Shown piece after piece: positions 1 through 8,787 of a DNA stretch of 64,000 nucleotides; within the stretch, counting starts at the first letter, position 1, and each line of letters begins with the position of its first letter. The stretch covers positions 72,098 through 136,097 of the forward strand of contig JAPUFC010000077.1 of the NCBI GenBank assembly GCA_027492275.1. The letters are read 5' to 3'. The notes under the pieces are model-generated. The model ran no database searches. It had not been told where the DNA came from and saw only the letters and a list, made by a program, of their open reading frames with translations. Made by a program: the position numbers and the translations under genes. The DNA comes from Mesorhizobium sp. Lineage in GTDB: Bacteria > Pseudomonadota > Alphaproteobacteria > Rhizobiales > Rhizobiaceae.

Positions 1-3
1 GCT

Positions 4-579
4 CTATCGCGGCGCCCGCTTCGCCAGGATGCGCTGCAGCGTCCGCCGGTGCATGTTCAGCCGCCGCGCGGTTTCCGACACGTTGCGCTCGCACATCTCG
101 TAGACGCGCTGGATATGCTCCCAGCGCACGCGATCGGCCGACATCGGGTTTTCCGGCGGCGCGGCGCGCTCGCCGGCGGTGTTGGTGAGCGCGGCATAGA
201 CGTCGTCGGCGTCCGCCGGCTTCGACAGATAGTCGACCGCGCCGAGCTTCACGGCGGTCACGGCGGTGGCGATGTTGCCGTAGCCAGTCAGGATGACGGT
301 GCGCGCGTCGGCGCGCTTCTCGCGGATCGCCGCGACCACGTCGAGCCCGTTGCCGTCCGCCAGCCGCATGTCGACGACGGCGTAGGCCGGCGGATTGGCG
401 CGCGCCTTGGCGATCGCCTCCTCGACGCTCTCGGCCGTCTCGACGGAAAAGCCCCGGCCTTCCATGGCACGGGCCAGCCGGGTGAGGAAGGGCTTGTCGT
501 CGTCCACCAGCAAAAGCGTCGTGTCGCCAGCCGGAAGGTCGCCCGCCTGCCCGTCAGTTCCTGCTTGCAAATCCGCCAT
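4..579 (-). CDS. actR: Redox response regulator ActR (RegA/PrrA family)
   Basis: Cytoplasmic response regulator of the ActSR/RegBA pair, which adjusts carbon, nitrogen and respiratory gene expression to redox state. The receiver domain (about residues 20-135) has the acidic pair DDD, the phospho-acceptor in VVDMRLADG and the conserved KP. A proline-containing linker (PPENPMSADRVRWEHIQRVYE) leads to a C-terminal Fis-type helix-turn-helix (NVSETARRLNMHRRTLQRIL) typical of RegA. Length 191 aa is normal. I chose the ATG at 579 because GAGG lies at SD distance; an in-frame ATG at 597 is also possible. It lies just downstream of actS on the same strand, so the two are probably co-transcribed. Family assignment is firm; regulon is inferred. 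Confidence 0.93.
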   Translation of the reverse strand: MADLQAGTDGQAGDLPAGDTTLLLVDDDKPFLTRLARAMEGRGFSVETAESVEEAIAKARANPPAYAVVDMRLADGNGLDVVAAIREKRADARTVILTGYGNIATAVTAVKLGAVDYLSKPADADDVYAALTNTAGERAAPPENPMSADRVRWEHIQRVYEMCERNVSETARRLNMHRRTLQRILAKRAPR

Positions 580-645
580 CGCCAAAGCCTCGATCATGCC
601 CGTTATCTATGCAGATAAAGACTGGTTGCAAGCTTGTCCAACGTC

Positions 646-1971
646 CTATGCCGCGTCGAGGGAGCCTCCGGCCGCTGGCATGCGGCGCAGGAACTGCTCG
701 CGCGTCCATTCGATCTCCGCCACCGCGCCTTCGCCGAGCGCCGCGGAATTGCGGAACCGCAGCGTCGCGCCGGAGCGCTCGAGCAGCGTCTTGGCGATGA
801 ACAGGCCGAGCCCCAGCCCGCCGCCAGCCTCCGAGCCCTGCCGGCTCGACATGTAGGGCTCGCCGATGCGGTCGAGGATTTCGGGGCGGAAGCCGTCGCC
901 GTCGTCCACCACGCTGATGCCCACCGTGTCGGCGTCCCACCACCAGCGTATGGTGACGGTCGATCTGGCGAAGTCGACGGCGTTCTCCACCAGGTTTCCG
1001 AGCCCGTAGATGACGCCGGGATTGCGCTGGCCGACCGGCTCCGCGCCGATGCGCTCGCCCGGCGCCAGCGTGATCGAGACGCCGAAATCGCGGTGCGGCG
1101 CGGTCACCTCCTCGATCAGCGAGGTCAGCGGCAGGCGCGCCAGATGCTCCTCGCTCTCGGTGGAGAGGCTTGTCAGCCGCTTCAGAATCTCGCGGCACCG
1201 CTCGCTCTGCGAGCGCAGCAGCACGACATCCTCGCCGTATTTCTCGTCCGTGCCGAGCGATTTCTCCATCTCGCGCGCCACCAGCGCGATCGTTGCCAGC
1301 GGCGTGCCGAGCTCGTGCGCCGCCGCCGCCGCCAGCCCGTCGAGAGCGGACAAATGCTGCTCGCGCTGCAGCACCAGCTCGGTGGCGGCCAGCGCGTTGG
1401 CCAGCAGCCGCGCCTCCTCCGCCACGCGGAAGGCGTAGACGGCAGTGAAGGCGATCGAGGACGACACGGCCAGGAACATGCCGGCGACATAGATGAAGGG
1501 GATCGCCAGCACCGTGTCGTCGTACCAGGGCAGCGGCAGATGGAAGAAGGCGAGCAGCGCCGCCATGGCCACCGCCAGCCCGCCGAGCAGCATGGTCATC
1601 CTGAGCGGCAGCGAGGTGGCCGAGATGACGACCGGCACGGTCATCAGCAGCGAGAACGGATTGGTCAGGCCGCCGGTCATGAACAGCAGCCCGGCGAGCT
1701 GCAGCGCGTCGAAGGTGAGGATGCCGAAGGCCGCCGGCGGCGTCAGCCGCTGCGTGGCCGGGTAGCGCACGGTCAGGAACAGGTTCAGCCAGGCCGAACA
1801 GGCGATCAGCGCGAAGCACAGGCCGACCGGCAGCGCGAAATCCATGCCGTAGGCGACGATCAGCACCGTCGCGCTCTGCCCCACGATCGCCAGCCAGCGC
1901 AGCCGCACCAGCGTCTTCAGGCGCAGGCTTTGGCTGTGTTCCAGGTCGAGCGCGGTGAAGGCGTTGGTCAT
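646..1971 (-). CDS. actS: Redox sensor histidine kinase ActS (RegB/PrrB family)
   Basis: Membrane sensor kinase of 441 aa that phosphorylates ActR. The N-terminal half carries about six hydrophobic segments and the quinone-site heptapeptide GGLTNPF that marks RegB proteins. The H-box HELGTPL follows, then a cysteine in the context SERCREIL corresponding to the redox-active RegB cysteine, the N-box NLVENAVDFA and the G-boxes VDDGDGF and GLGLGLFIAK. All key elements are intact, so it should be a functional redox-sensing kinase. It is the first gene of an actS-actR unit with a gap of 66 bases. RegB identity is strong from the motif set; the signal (quinone or thiol redox) is from family knowledge. 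Confidence 0.95.
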   Translation of the reverse strand: MTNAFTALDLEHSQSLRLKTLVRLRWLAIVGQSATVLIVAYGMDFALPVGLCFALIACSAWLNLFLTVRYPATQRLTPPAAFGILTFDALQLAGLLFMTGGLTNPFSLLMTVPVVISATSLPLRMTMLLGGLAVAMAALLAFFHLPLPWYDDTVLAIPFIYVAGMFLAVSSSIAFTAVYAFRVAEEARLLANALAATELVLQREQHLSALDGLAAAAAHELGTPLATIALVAREMEKSLGTDEKYGEDVVLLRSQSERCREILKRLTSLSTESEEHLARLPLTSLIEEVTAPHRDFGVSITLAPGERIGAEPVGQRNPGVIYGLGNLVENAVDFARSTVTIRWWWDADTVGISVVDDGDGFRPEILDRIGEPYMSSRQGSEAGGGLGLGLFIAKTLLERSGATLRFRNSAALGEGAVAEIEWTREQFLRRMPAAGGSLDAA

Positions 1972-2159
1972 GCCGCTTTATGGGCCGCGCGGCCGCGCCG
2001 GCCAAGAATTATTTGATCTCCGCGCCCGCGTCGAACTGGCCGCGTCCTTGACGTCGCGGCGTCTCCTCCGACAGGATGCAGAGCGTGCAGAGGTGCCGGA
2101 TGAACACATCGCTCTGGTCGACCTCTCCGACGGTCTTCCCCAATCTTCGGCCGACATGC

Positions 2160-3172
2160 GCCATGACCCTCGCGCTCGTCGTCCTGGCGGTCGGCTGGCG
2201 CGTTCCGTTGCCGGGCCTCGATCCGGACGGACTGAGGGCGCTTCAGGAAGCGCCCACGGGGATTTCACCCGCCTTTTCGATCTTCGCGCTTTACCTGACG
2301 CCCATCCTCACGGTCTTGGCCTATGTCGAGATCGCCAAGCTGGTGTTTCCGCCTCTCGACCGTTGGCCGCGGGCATCCGTGAGGAAGGCGTGCCGGCACG
2401 ATGTCGCCATCCTTGTGCTGTGTCTTATGCTCGCGGTCTTCCAGGGAGGCGGCGTGATTCTGGCTCTTGCCACGGGCGGCTTGGCGGAAGCTGATTCCCT
2501 CGGCTTCGTCGTGACGGGTCTTGCCTGCTTCGTCGCCAGCACGGCTCTGCTGGTCTGGCTGAACGACCGCCTGCGAACCGAAACCCTCGGCGAGGGTTTC
2601 TGGTTTCTGCTGGCCGCCATGGTCGTCGCAGGATTCTCGGATGAAGCGTCGCTGATGGCGGAACAGGCCCGGATGGGCGCGCTGACGGCCGGTGCGATTC
2701 TGCTGCTCGTCTTGTCCTCGATCGCCGGAGCGGTCTTGGCGGTTTTCGCCAACCGGCTTCTGGAAAGAAACACCGCCGCCGACGGGGCAGCCCGGACGTC
2801 GCTTCTGCTGTGGCCCCCGCTGCTCGGCGGCGTGGTTGCCGGACATGTCGTGGCGATGCTTCCGGCCGGTGTGCCGGGCTGGCCCGTCGCCTGGCCGTCA
2901 TTTCCGCCGACGGCGTATCTGGCGCTGACCGTGCTTTGCATTCCGGTCTTTGTGTTCCTCTACGCGCGGCGATTCCGCACGGCGCGGGAAGGAGCGGCCG
3001 TCGAATGGCCCGTGCCGGTGCTGTTGGTTACCGCCACCGTTCAGATGGTGCTTTGCGGCGGCCTCTGGGCGGTCCAGGTTTCCGTCGGTGTCCCGCCTGC
3101 GATCCGGGCAGCGAACTGCTTGTCGTGGCGACGGTGCTGCTCTCCCTGCGTGGTTCACACATGGTCTCGTGA
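2160..3172 (+). CDS. Divergent second SecY-like protein, apparently frameshifted near the 3' end
   Basis: Polytopic membrane protein resembling the SecY channel. Visible SecY-like stretches are VGWRVPLPGLDPDGL (after TM1), SIFALYLTPILTVLAYVEI (TM2/plug side) and an Arg/Lys cytoplasmic loop followed by hydrophobic helices. It is short for SecY (about 338 aa against about 440) and is not in a ribosomal-protein operon, so it is a paralogue, not housekeeping secY. Frame 3 loses sense near position 3100, turning Cys/Trp-rich, and would run to 3221. The -1 frame from about 3101 instead reads DPGSELLVVATVLLSL and ends at 3172, which looks like a genuine last SecY helix. The start is uncertain: ATG 2160 is used, and ATG 2076 or 2100 are in frame upstream. 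Either a sequencing or assembly indel or a real lesion. Confidence 0.6.
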
Positions 3173-3255
3173 CGCCGATCTCGCCATGAAGCGATGCCCG
3201 GCAGGCCGCGGGACGACGTGAAACGCCGCCCCGACCGGATTATTGACGAGCCCGG

Positions 3256-3735
3256 TCACCCTCGCCGCGCGGCCTCGATCTTCGCCACGTCGATCTTCTG
3301 CATGGTCATCATCGCCTGGAAGGCGCGCTGTGCTTCCGCGCCGCCGGCGGCCATCGCGTCGGTCAGCACGCGCGGCGTGATCTGCCAGGAGATACCCCAG
3401 CGGTCCTTGCACCAGCCGCATTCGCTTTCCTTGCCACCATTGCCGACGATGGCGTTCCAGTAGCGGTCGGTCTCCTCCTGGTCGTCCGTGGCGATCTGGA
3501 AGGAGAACGCCTCGCTGTGCTTGAAGGTCGGTCCGCCGTTGAGCCCGATGCAGGCCACGCCGCAGACCGTGAACTCGACCATCAGCACATCGCCCTTCTT
3601 CCCGTCCGGATAGTCGCCGGGCGCGTGGTGGATGGCGCCGACCGCGCTGTCGGGAAACGTCTTCGCGTAGAATCGGGCGGCTTCCTCCGCGTCCTTGTCG
3701 TACCAGACGCAGATCGTGTTCTTGGCGTTCGCCAT
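3256..3735 (-). CDS. VOC-superfamily protein (PhnB / 3-dmu-9_3-mt type)
   Basis: Small cytoplasmic protein of 159 aa with the PhnB-like fold of the vicinal-oxygen-chelate superfamily. It begins NTICVWYDKDAEEAARFYAKTF, has VGAIHHAPGDYPDGKKGDVL and the late block CGWCKDRWGISWQITPR, all typical of this family (often misnamed 3-demethylubiquinone methyltransferase). The reading frame continues open upstream far into hrpB DNA, but homologous sequence begins at the ATG at 3735. The substrate of this family is generally unknown, so no function is claimed. It sits downstream of hrpB on the same strand with a gap of about 120 bases, so it could be a separate unit. Confidence 0.85.
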   Translation of the reverse strand: MANAKNTICVWYDKDAEEAARFYAKTFPDSAVGAIHHAPGDYPDGKKGDVLMVEFTVCGVACIGLNGGPTFKHSEAFSFQIATDDQEETDRYWNAIVGNGGKESECGWCKDRWGISWQITPRVLTDAMAAGGAEAQRAFQAMMTMQKIDVAKIEAARRG

Positions 3736-3854
3736 GACATGTCCTTTCGTGTTCCGAACGAATTTCCGTCCACGCCGGAACGACGAAGCAATCCCGGCCG
3801 GATCGACATGGCCCGGAAAAATAGATCGCCGGCCGAAAACGGGAAGGAGCGGCG

Positions 3855-6314
3855 CTACCGTGGCCTCGGTTTGGCGCGGCTGGTCGCCGCCGTCGTCAGC
3901 GGGTCGTCCGGCCAGACGTGCCTGGGATAGCGCCCGCGCATGTCGGCGCGCACGTCGGCCCACGAGCCGCGCCAGAAGCCGGGCAGGTCGCGCGTCGTCT
4001 GGATCGGCCGGTGCGCCGGCGACAGCAGCTCCAGCGTCAGCGGCACGCGGCCATCTCCGACCGAAGGATGCCGGTCGAGGCCGAACAGTTCCTGCACGCG
4101 GATCGCCAGCACCGGGGCGTCCTCCTCGTAGCGGATCGGCACGCGGCTGCCCGAGGGCGCGTCGAAATGCGTCGGCGCCAGCGCGTCGAGCCGCCGTTGC
4201 AGCGCATGCGGTGCCAGCGACGTCAGCCCTTGCATGATCGCCGCCGCGTCGATGCGCGCGAAGGACGCCTCGCCGGTGAGGAAGGGCCCCAGCCAGTCCT
4301 CCAGCCGCGCAAGCAGCGCCTCGTCGGAAACGTCCGGCCACGGCTCTCCCAGCGCCTTGCGCAGGAAGGCGAGCCGCGCGCGCAGGGCCTCGGCCTCCCT
4401 GCTCCAGCCGAGCAGGACAAGCCCGTGCGTGCGCAACGCCGCCAGCACCGCCCGGTCGGCGTCGGCCCCCTTCGGCGCGGGCAGCATGCGCTCCGACAGC
4501 AGGATGGCGCCGAGCCGCGCCGTCTCGCGCACGCGGACGCCGCGCTTCTCCGCGTCGAAGGCGGTTTCGGTGACGGCGACGACGGCATCGGCCAGCACGG
4601 CGCGCACCGCCGCTTCGCCGACCGCCGCGGCCGAGGCGATGCGCGCGTTCTGCGCCTTGCCCTGCAGATCGGCCACCACCAGCCATGTCTCGCCCGCCAG
4701 AGGGTCGGCGGCGTCGAGCATGGCACCCGACCCGTTGGCCAGCAGGAACCTGCCGCGCTCGCCGCGCGCTTTCGCCACCCGGTCGGGCCAGGCGTGCAGC
4801 AGCAGTTCGCCGGGCGAGGCCGTGCCGCCGCCGGCGTCGCCCGCCTGCCGGGCCAGCCGCTCGGCGAGCTGCCGCGCCGCCGCCGCGCGCGGGCCCTTCT
4901 CGTCCCTGAACCGCATCAGCCGCCGCTCGAGGTCGACGCTGTCGCCGCCCAGGCCCCGCTCGGTCAGCAGCACCGCCAGGCGCGCCGCCGCCAGCCCGCT
5001 TCCGTCCCGCCCCGCTTGCGCCACCATATGCGCCAGCCGTACCGGCAGGGCGAGCCGGCGCATGGCTTCGCCGACCCGCGTCAGCCGGCCGGACTCGTCA
5101 ATCGCGCCCAGTGTCCGCAGAAGAGCGCCCGCCTCGGCCAGCGCGGGGCCGGGGGGTGGATCGAGGAAGGCGAGGCTTGCCGGATCGGCGACGCCGAAGG
5201 CGGCGCAGTCCAGCAGCAGCCCCGACAGATCGGCCGAAAAAATCTCCGGCGGCGTGAAGGCCGGCAGCGCCGCCGTCTGCTCCGCGCGCCATAGGCGGAT
5301 GGCGACGCCCGGCTGCGTGCGGCCCGCGCGCCCGGCGCGCTGCTCGATCGCGGCGCGGCTCGCCCGCACCGTTTCCAGCCGCGTCAGCCCGCTCGCCGGC
5401 TCGTAGCGCGGCAGGCGCGACAGGCCCGAGTCGATCACCACCCGCACGCCGTCGATGGTCAGCGAGGTTTCGGCGATCGACGTCGCCAGCACGATCTTGC
5501 GGCGACCGGCGGGCGCCGGCCTGATGGCGAGGTCCTGCGCGCGCCCGTCGAGCTGGCCGTGGAGCGGGACCACGTCGCAGTGGTCCGGCAGCCGCCCCTC
5601 CAGCCGCTCGGCCGTGCGCGAAATCTCGCGCTGCCCCGGCAGGAAGGCGAGCACGGAGCCGCTTTCCTCCGCCAGCGCGGCGCGGATCGCGGCGGCAACC
5701 GCGTCCTCGACGGCTTCACCCGCGCCGCGCTCGCGGTAGCGCAGCGCGACGGGAAAGCCGCGCCCCTCGCTCTCGATCACCGGCGCGCCGTCGAGCAGTT
5801 TCGCCACCCGCGCGCCGTCCAGCGTCGCCGACATCACCGCCAGCCGGAGGTCGGGACGCAGCGCGCCCTGCACGTCGAGCGCCAGCGCCAGCCCGAAATC
5901 GCCGTCCAGCGAGCGTTCGTGGAACTCGTCGAACAGGATCGCCGAAATGCCCGGCAGCTCGGGGTCGTCCAGGATCATGCGGGACAGGATGCCCTCGGTG
6001 ACGACGAGGATTTTCGTGCGCGCCGACTGCCGGCTGTCCATGCGCATGGCGTAGCCGACCGTTTCGCCCGGCTCCGCGCCGAGCAGCTCCGCCATGCGCC
6101 GCGCCGCCGCCCGCGCCGCCAGCCGCCGCGGCTCCAGAAGCAGGATTTTCCCCGAGCCCCGCCACGGCGCATCGAGCAGGGCGAGCGGCACCAGCGTCGT
6201 CTTGCCCGCGCCCGGCGGCGCCACCAGCACGGCGTTGCCGTCCGCCAGCGCCTCCATCAGGCGCGGCAGCACGGCGGTCACGGGCAATGCGGGCAGTCTG
6301 TCCATCACTGGCAT
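3855..6314 (-). CDS. hrpB: ATP-dependent RNA helicase HrpB
   Basis: DEAH-type helicase of 819 aa, normal for HrpB. The Walker A motif is APPGAGKTTLVPLALL near residue 35, motif II is DEFHERSLDGDFGLAL, motif III SATLDG and motif VI EQRAGRAGRTQPG. The ratchet/HA2 region and the HrpB-specific C-terminal domain follow, ending in the typical GSWADVRADMRGRYPRHVWPDDP block. RNA remodelling is the likely role; its exact bacterial function is poorly known. A second ATG at 6305 is an alternative start. Repetitive intergenic DNA lies upstream (6359-6600), so the promoter must lie between the repeats and the start, or within them. Confidence 0.95.
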   Translation of the reverse strand: MPVMDRLPALPVTAVLPRLMEALADGNAVLVAPPGAGKTTLVPLALLDAPWRGSGKILLLEPRRLAARAAARRMAELLGAEPGETVGYAMRMDSRQSARTKILVVTEGILSRMILDDPELPGISAILFDEFHERSLDGDFGLALALDVQGALRPDLRLAVMSATLDGARVAKLLDGAPVIESEGRGFPVALRYRERGAGEAVEDAVAAAIRAALAEESGSVLAFLPGQREISRTAERLEGRLPDHCDVVPLHGQLDGRAQDLAIRPAPAGRRKIVLATSIAETSLTIDGVRVVIDSGLSRLPRYEPASGLTRLETVRASRAAIEQRAGRAGRTQPGVAIRLWRAEQTAALPAFTPPEIFSADLSGLLLDCAAFGVADPASLAFLDPPPGPALAEAGALLRTLGAIDESGRLTRVGEAMRRLALPVRLAHMVAQAGRDGSGLAAARLAVLLTERGLGGDSVDLERRLMRFRDEKGPRAAAARQLAERLARQAGDAGGGTASPGELLLHAWPDRVAKARGERGRFLLANGSGAMLDAADPLAGETWLVVADLQGKAQNARIASAAAVGEAAVRAVLADAVVAVTETAFDAEKRGVRVRETARLGAILLSERMLPAPKGADADRAVLAALRTHGLVLLGWSREAEALRARLAFLRKALGEPWPDVSDEALLARLEDWLGPFLTGEASFARIDAAAIMQGLTSLAPHALQRRLDALAPTHFDAPSGSRVPIRYEEDAPVLAIRVQELFGLDRHPSVGDGRVPLTLELLSPAHRPIQTTRDLPGFWRGSWADVRADMRGRYPRHVWPDDPLTTAATSRAKPRPR

Positions 6315-6358
6315 GGCGGGGCGATTAGCAGGCTATTGCGGCGACCGCCAGCGCGTGC

Positions 6359-6600
6359 CAAGCGCCCCCTCCGGCCCTTCGGGCCACCTCCCCCGTGAAC
6401 GGGGAGGATCGAAGGTGTGCCGACAAGCGCCCCTCGACCCTTCGGGCCAAGCCCCGTAGTCGGAGGAGGATCGGCGCTGCGGACGGCATCTCCTCCCTTG
6501 CGAAGCGGGGGAGGGGGACTACGAAGTGGTGGAGGGGGCGCAATCCTCTCCTCTGCGAAGCGGCGAAGGGACCGCCGAAGGCGGTGGAGGGGGCGCAATC
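6359..6600. repeat. Cluster of GC-rich palindromic intergenic repeats (locus 1)
   Basis: The whole 293-base gap between DUF1513 and hrpB is filled by repeat copies. The clearest units are 6490-6540 and 6545-6595. Each holds a CTCC..TGCGAAGCGG..GGGAGGGG-like core followed by a short stem-loop (CTACGAAGTGGTGG or ACCGCCGAAGGCGGTGG) and a GGAGGGGGCGC tail. Degraded copies with CCCTTCGGGCC lie at 6366-6455. The same family occurs at 14836-14953 and 23911-24030. These look like REP-type elements between genes; no coding function is visible. Confidence 0.8.
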
Positions 6601-6607
6601 CCGGCGC

Positions 6608-7717
6608 TTACCCTTCCAGCGCCTCGATCCTCAGCAGGTGGTTGTCCCACACATAGGCGGCGTTTTCGCGCAGGGTCCCGTCCGGCGCGCGCACCAGCCC
6701 GCCGCCGGTGGTCGCCACGAAGCCGGGGCCGGCCGGCGCCAGCCCGCACACCTCGACCAGCCGCTCCGTCCCCAGTACCTTGCCGGTCGCCGCGTCGATC
6801 ACCGCCCACTGGTTGCCCTGCGGCGAGGAGACGGCGACGGTTCCGGCCTGCCGGTTGGCGGCCACCGAGCCGATATAGTTGCGGAAGCCGGACAGCACCT
6901 CGTCCGGCATCTCGATCATCTCCAGCGGCTCGCCGGGCACCGCGCGCCCCACCAGCGCCGGCCGCTCCATCGCCGGCCCCTCGTGCTGGCAGCCGAACCA
7001 CACCGCGCCGTCCTCGTCGAGGTCCATGTGGCGGATCGACAGCTTGTGCCATTCCCTCGGCAGCACGTGCTTCTCCACCAGATCGCCGCTCCGCCGGTCG
7101 ATCAGCACGAAGGAGGGCTCCATGGTGGCGATGTTGAGCTTGGCCGCGCCGAAATCCGGATGCGTCTCGATGCCGCCGTTGCAGACGGCCAGCGTGTTCC
7201 CGTCCGGCATCAGCAGCAATTCGTGCGGGCCGACCCCATGCGTTGGGAACTCGCCGATGCGGCGGAACCCGTCAGTCGCGTCGTAGACGCCGACCATGCC
7301 CGCCGCCTGGTCGAAATCGTTCTCCGTCGCGTAGAGCAGCCGCCCGCCGCGCGAGAAGACGCCATGGCCGAAGAAATGCCGGCCCTGCGTGCTGGCGATG
7401 GTGACCGGCGGCGCGTCGCCCGCATGGTCGAACACCACCATGAACGTGCCGGGCTGGCGCGCGAACACCACCGAGCGCCGGAACACCGGGTCGAAGGTCA
7501 CGTCGTGGCCGCGGTCGGGCAGGTCGATCGTTTTCAGGATCGCGCCGGCATCGGTCAGGATGGCGGCGCCGAAGGCCCCGTCGCGGCGCTGGTAGGCGGT
7601 GGCGAAGACCGCGTCGGCGCTCTGCGCGCGCGCCCGCGCCACGGGCGTCAGCGAGGCCGCGAAGCCCAGACCGGCCGCGCGCAGAAAATCCCGGCGGTCG
7701 ATGAGCGCGCGCGCCAT
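6608..7717 (-). CDS. DUF1513 family protein, Tat-exported beta-propeller-like
   Basis: Protein of 369 aa with an N-terminal twin-arginine signal (DRRDFLRAAGLGFAASL), so probably periplasmic. The rest reads like blades of a propeller (RHFFGHGVFSRGGRLLYATEND, GVGPHELLLMPDGNTLAVCNGG, LAPAGPGFVATTGGG), as expected for DUF1513. Its ATG shares one base with the stop of the upstream imelysin gene (TGATG at 7717-7719), showing translational coupling. DUF1513, imelysin and di-haem DUF1111 genes recur together in proteobacterial iron-related loci; a part in periplasmic iron or haem handling is inferred from context only. It is the last gene of this minus-strand unit. Confidence 0.88.
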   Translation of the reverse strand: MARALIDRRDFLRAAGLGFAASLTPVARARAQSADAVFATAYQRRDGAFGAAILTDAGAILKTIDLPDRGHDVTFDPVFRRSVVFARQPGTFMVVFDHAGDAPPVTIASTQGRHFFGHGVFSRGGRLLYATENDFDQAAGMVGVYDATDGFRRIGEFPTHGVGPHELLLMPDGNTLAVCNGGIETHPDFGAAKLNIATMEPSFVLIDRRSGDLVEKHVLPREWHKLSIRHMDLDEDGAVWFGCQHEGPAMERPALVGRAVPGEPLEMIEMPDEVLSGFRNYIGSVAANRQAGTVAVSSPQGNQWAVIDAATGKVLGTERLVEVCGLAPAGPGFVATTGGGLVRAPDGTLRENAAYVWDNHLLRIEALEG

Positions 7718-8787
7718 CAGTCGCCGTCCAGCGAGGAGAAGCCGGCGGTCAGGCCGAAAGCGTCGGCCAGCTTGGTGCCGAACAGCTCCGACAGGCTGGT
7801 CGTCACGATCAGCAGATAGGCGAACTTCTGCCGCCGCTCCGGGTCGCCCAGCGCCTCGGCCACCGGTCCCGCGGCGCCCTCGGCCGCCCGCGCAGCGTTG
7901 GCGAACTCGAAGCGGATCGAGCCGGCCAGCCAGTCCTGGTCCGCCGGCAGCGCCTCGCCGAGCCTCGAGGCGTCGAACAGCGCCCGCATCGCCGACAGAT
8001 TGTGCGCCACCGACTGGGCCGTCCGTCCGGAGCGCCAGTAGATCGCCTGCCGCGGTTTGTCGGCATCGGCCGTCTCGCCGAGAAAACCCTTGAGCCGCAC
8101 GTCGCGGATCATCTCCAGCCCGTTGATGAACACCTCCATCAGCTCGGTCACGGCCTCGGTCTCGTCGCGATAGACCTGGTTGCCGGTATGCGGCTTTTCC
8201 CACGTCGCCCGAAAGCCCTGCGGGTCTTCCCAGGCCGTCCGCACGTCCCGCGCGATGCCGGCGATGTTCCGGGCGATGGCGAGCCCATAGGCGCAGCGAT
8301 AGGGTTCGGCGGCCCCGGCCAGCGTCTCGGCGCCGGTGCCGAAGAGCACGAATTCCAGCGCCCCGAACCCCTGCATGGCGACGCTCTTGCCGGCCAGTCC
8401 GGCCGGATCGGCGGCGGCCGGATCGTGATCGGCCAGCGTGCCCTGCACCTGCTTCAGCCCGATGCCTTTGCGGTCCGGCCAGAACAGCAGCCGCTCCAGC
8501 CTGTTCTGGTAGGTCACCGGCCCGAAGCGGATGATCTCCGCCTCCGACCAGGCGTCGACCGCCGCCGCGAAGCCTTGCCGCGCGGCCTCCAGCGCCTGCG
8601 GGGAGGGGGCCTTGCACAGCGCGTCCACCGTTTCCGCCAGCTTCTCCGTGCTTTCGGCCAGCGCCGCATAGGCCGGCCGCACGAACCCGTCGACGGCCCG
8701 GCTCACCGTGTCCATCCCCGGCGCGGCGTGCGCGGCCGGGGCGGCGAGAAGGGCGAAGCCAAAGGCGAGCGTGCGGACCGAAAGCAT
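7717..8787 (-). CDS. Imelysin-family periplasmic protein (second copy)
   Basis: Secreted protein of 356 aa with a cleavable signal (MLSVRTLAFGFALLAAPAAHA) and the imelysin (peptidase M75 / IrpA / EfeO-like) fold. The family GxHxxE element is represented by MQGFGALEFVLFG, in which the usual His is replaced (GFGALE), as in the IrpA-like branch. A second conserved patch is RAIYWRSGRTAQSVAHNL-like. The start at 8787 gives the signal peptide and overlaps the stop of the di-haem gene by one base (TGATG); an upstream ATG at 8883 lies inside that gene. A role in iron acquisition is known for relatives (IrpA, EfeO). The neighbours support iron handling, not proteolysis. Confidence 0.88.
   Translation of the reverse strand: MLSVRTLAFGFALLAAPAAHAAPGMDTVSRAVDGFVRPAYAALAESTEKLAETVDALCKAPSPQALEAARQGFAAAVDAWSEAEIIRFGPVTYQNRLERLLFWPDRKGIGLKQVQGTLADHDPAAADPAGLAGKSVAMQGFGALEFVLFGTGAETLAGAAEPYRCAYGLAIARNIAGIARDVRTAWEDPQGFRATWEKPHTGNQVYRDETEAVTELMEVFINGLEMIRDVRLKGFLGETADADKPRQAIYWRSGRTAQSVAHNLSAMRALFDASRLGEALPADQDWLAGSIRFEFANAARAAEGAAGPVAEALGDPERRQKFAYLLIVTTSLSELFGTKLADAFGLTAGFSSLDGD

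Noticed and set aside
3085..3110. Programmed -1 frameshift in the SecY-like gene
   Set aside because: No slippery heptamer or clear downstream stimulatory structure was seen; an indel is simpler.
3736..4686. N-terminal extension of the VOC protein through hrpB DNA (fused 476-codon frame)
   Set aside because: The extension is a shadow of hrpB; homology begins at the ATG at 3735.
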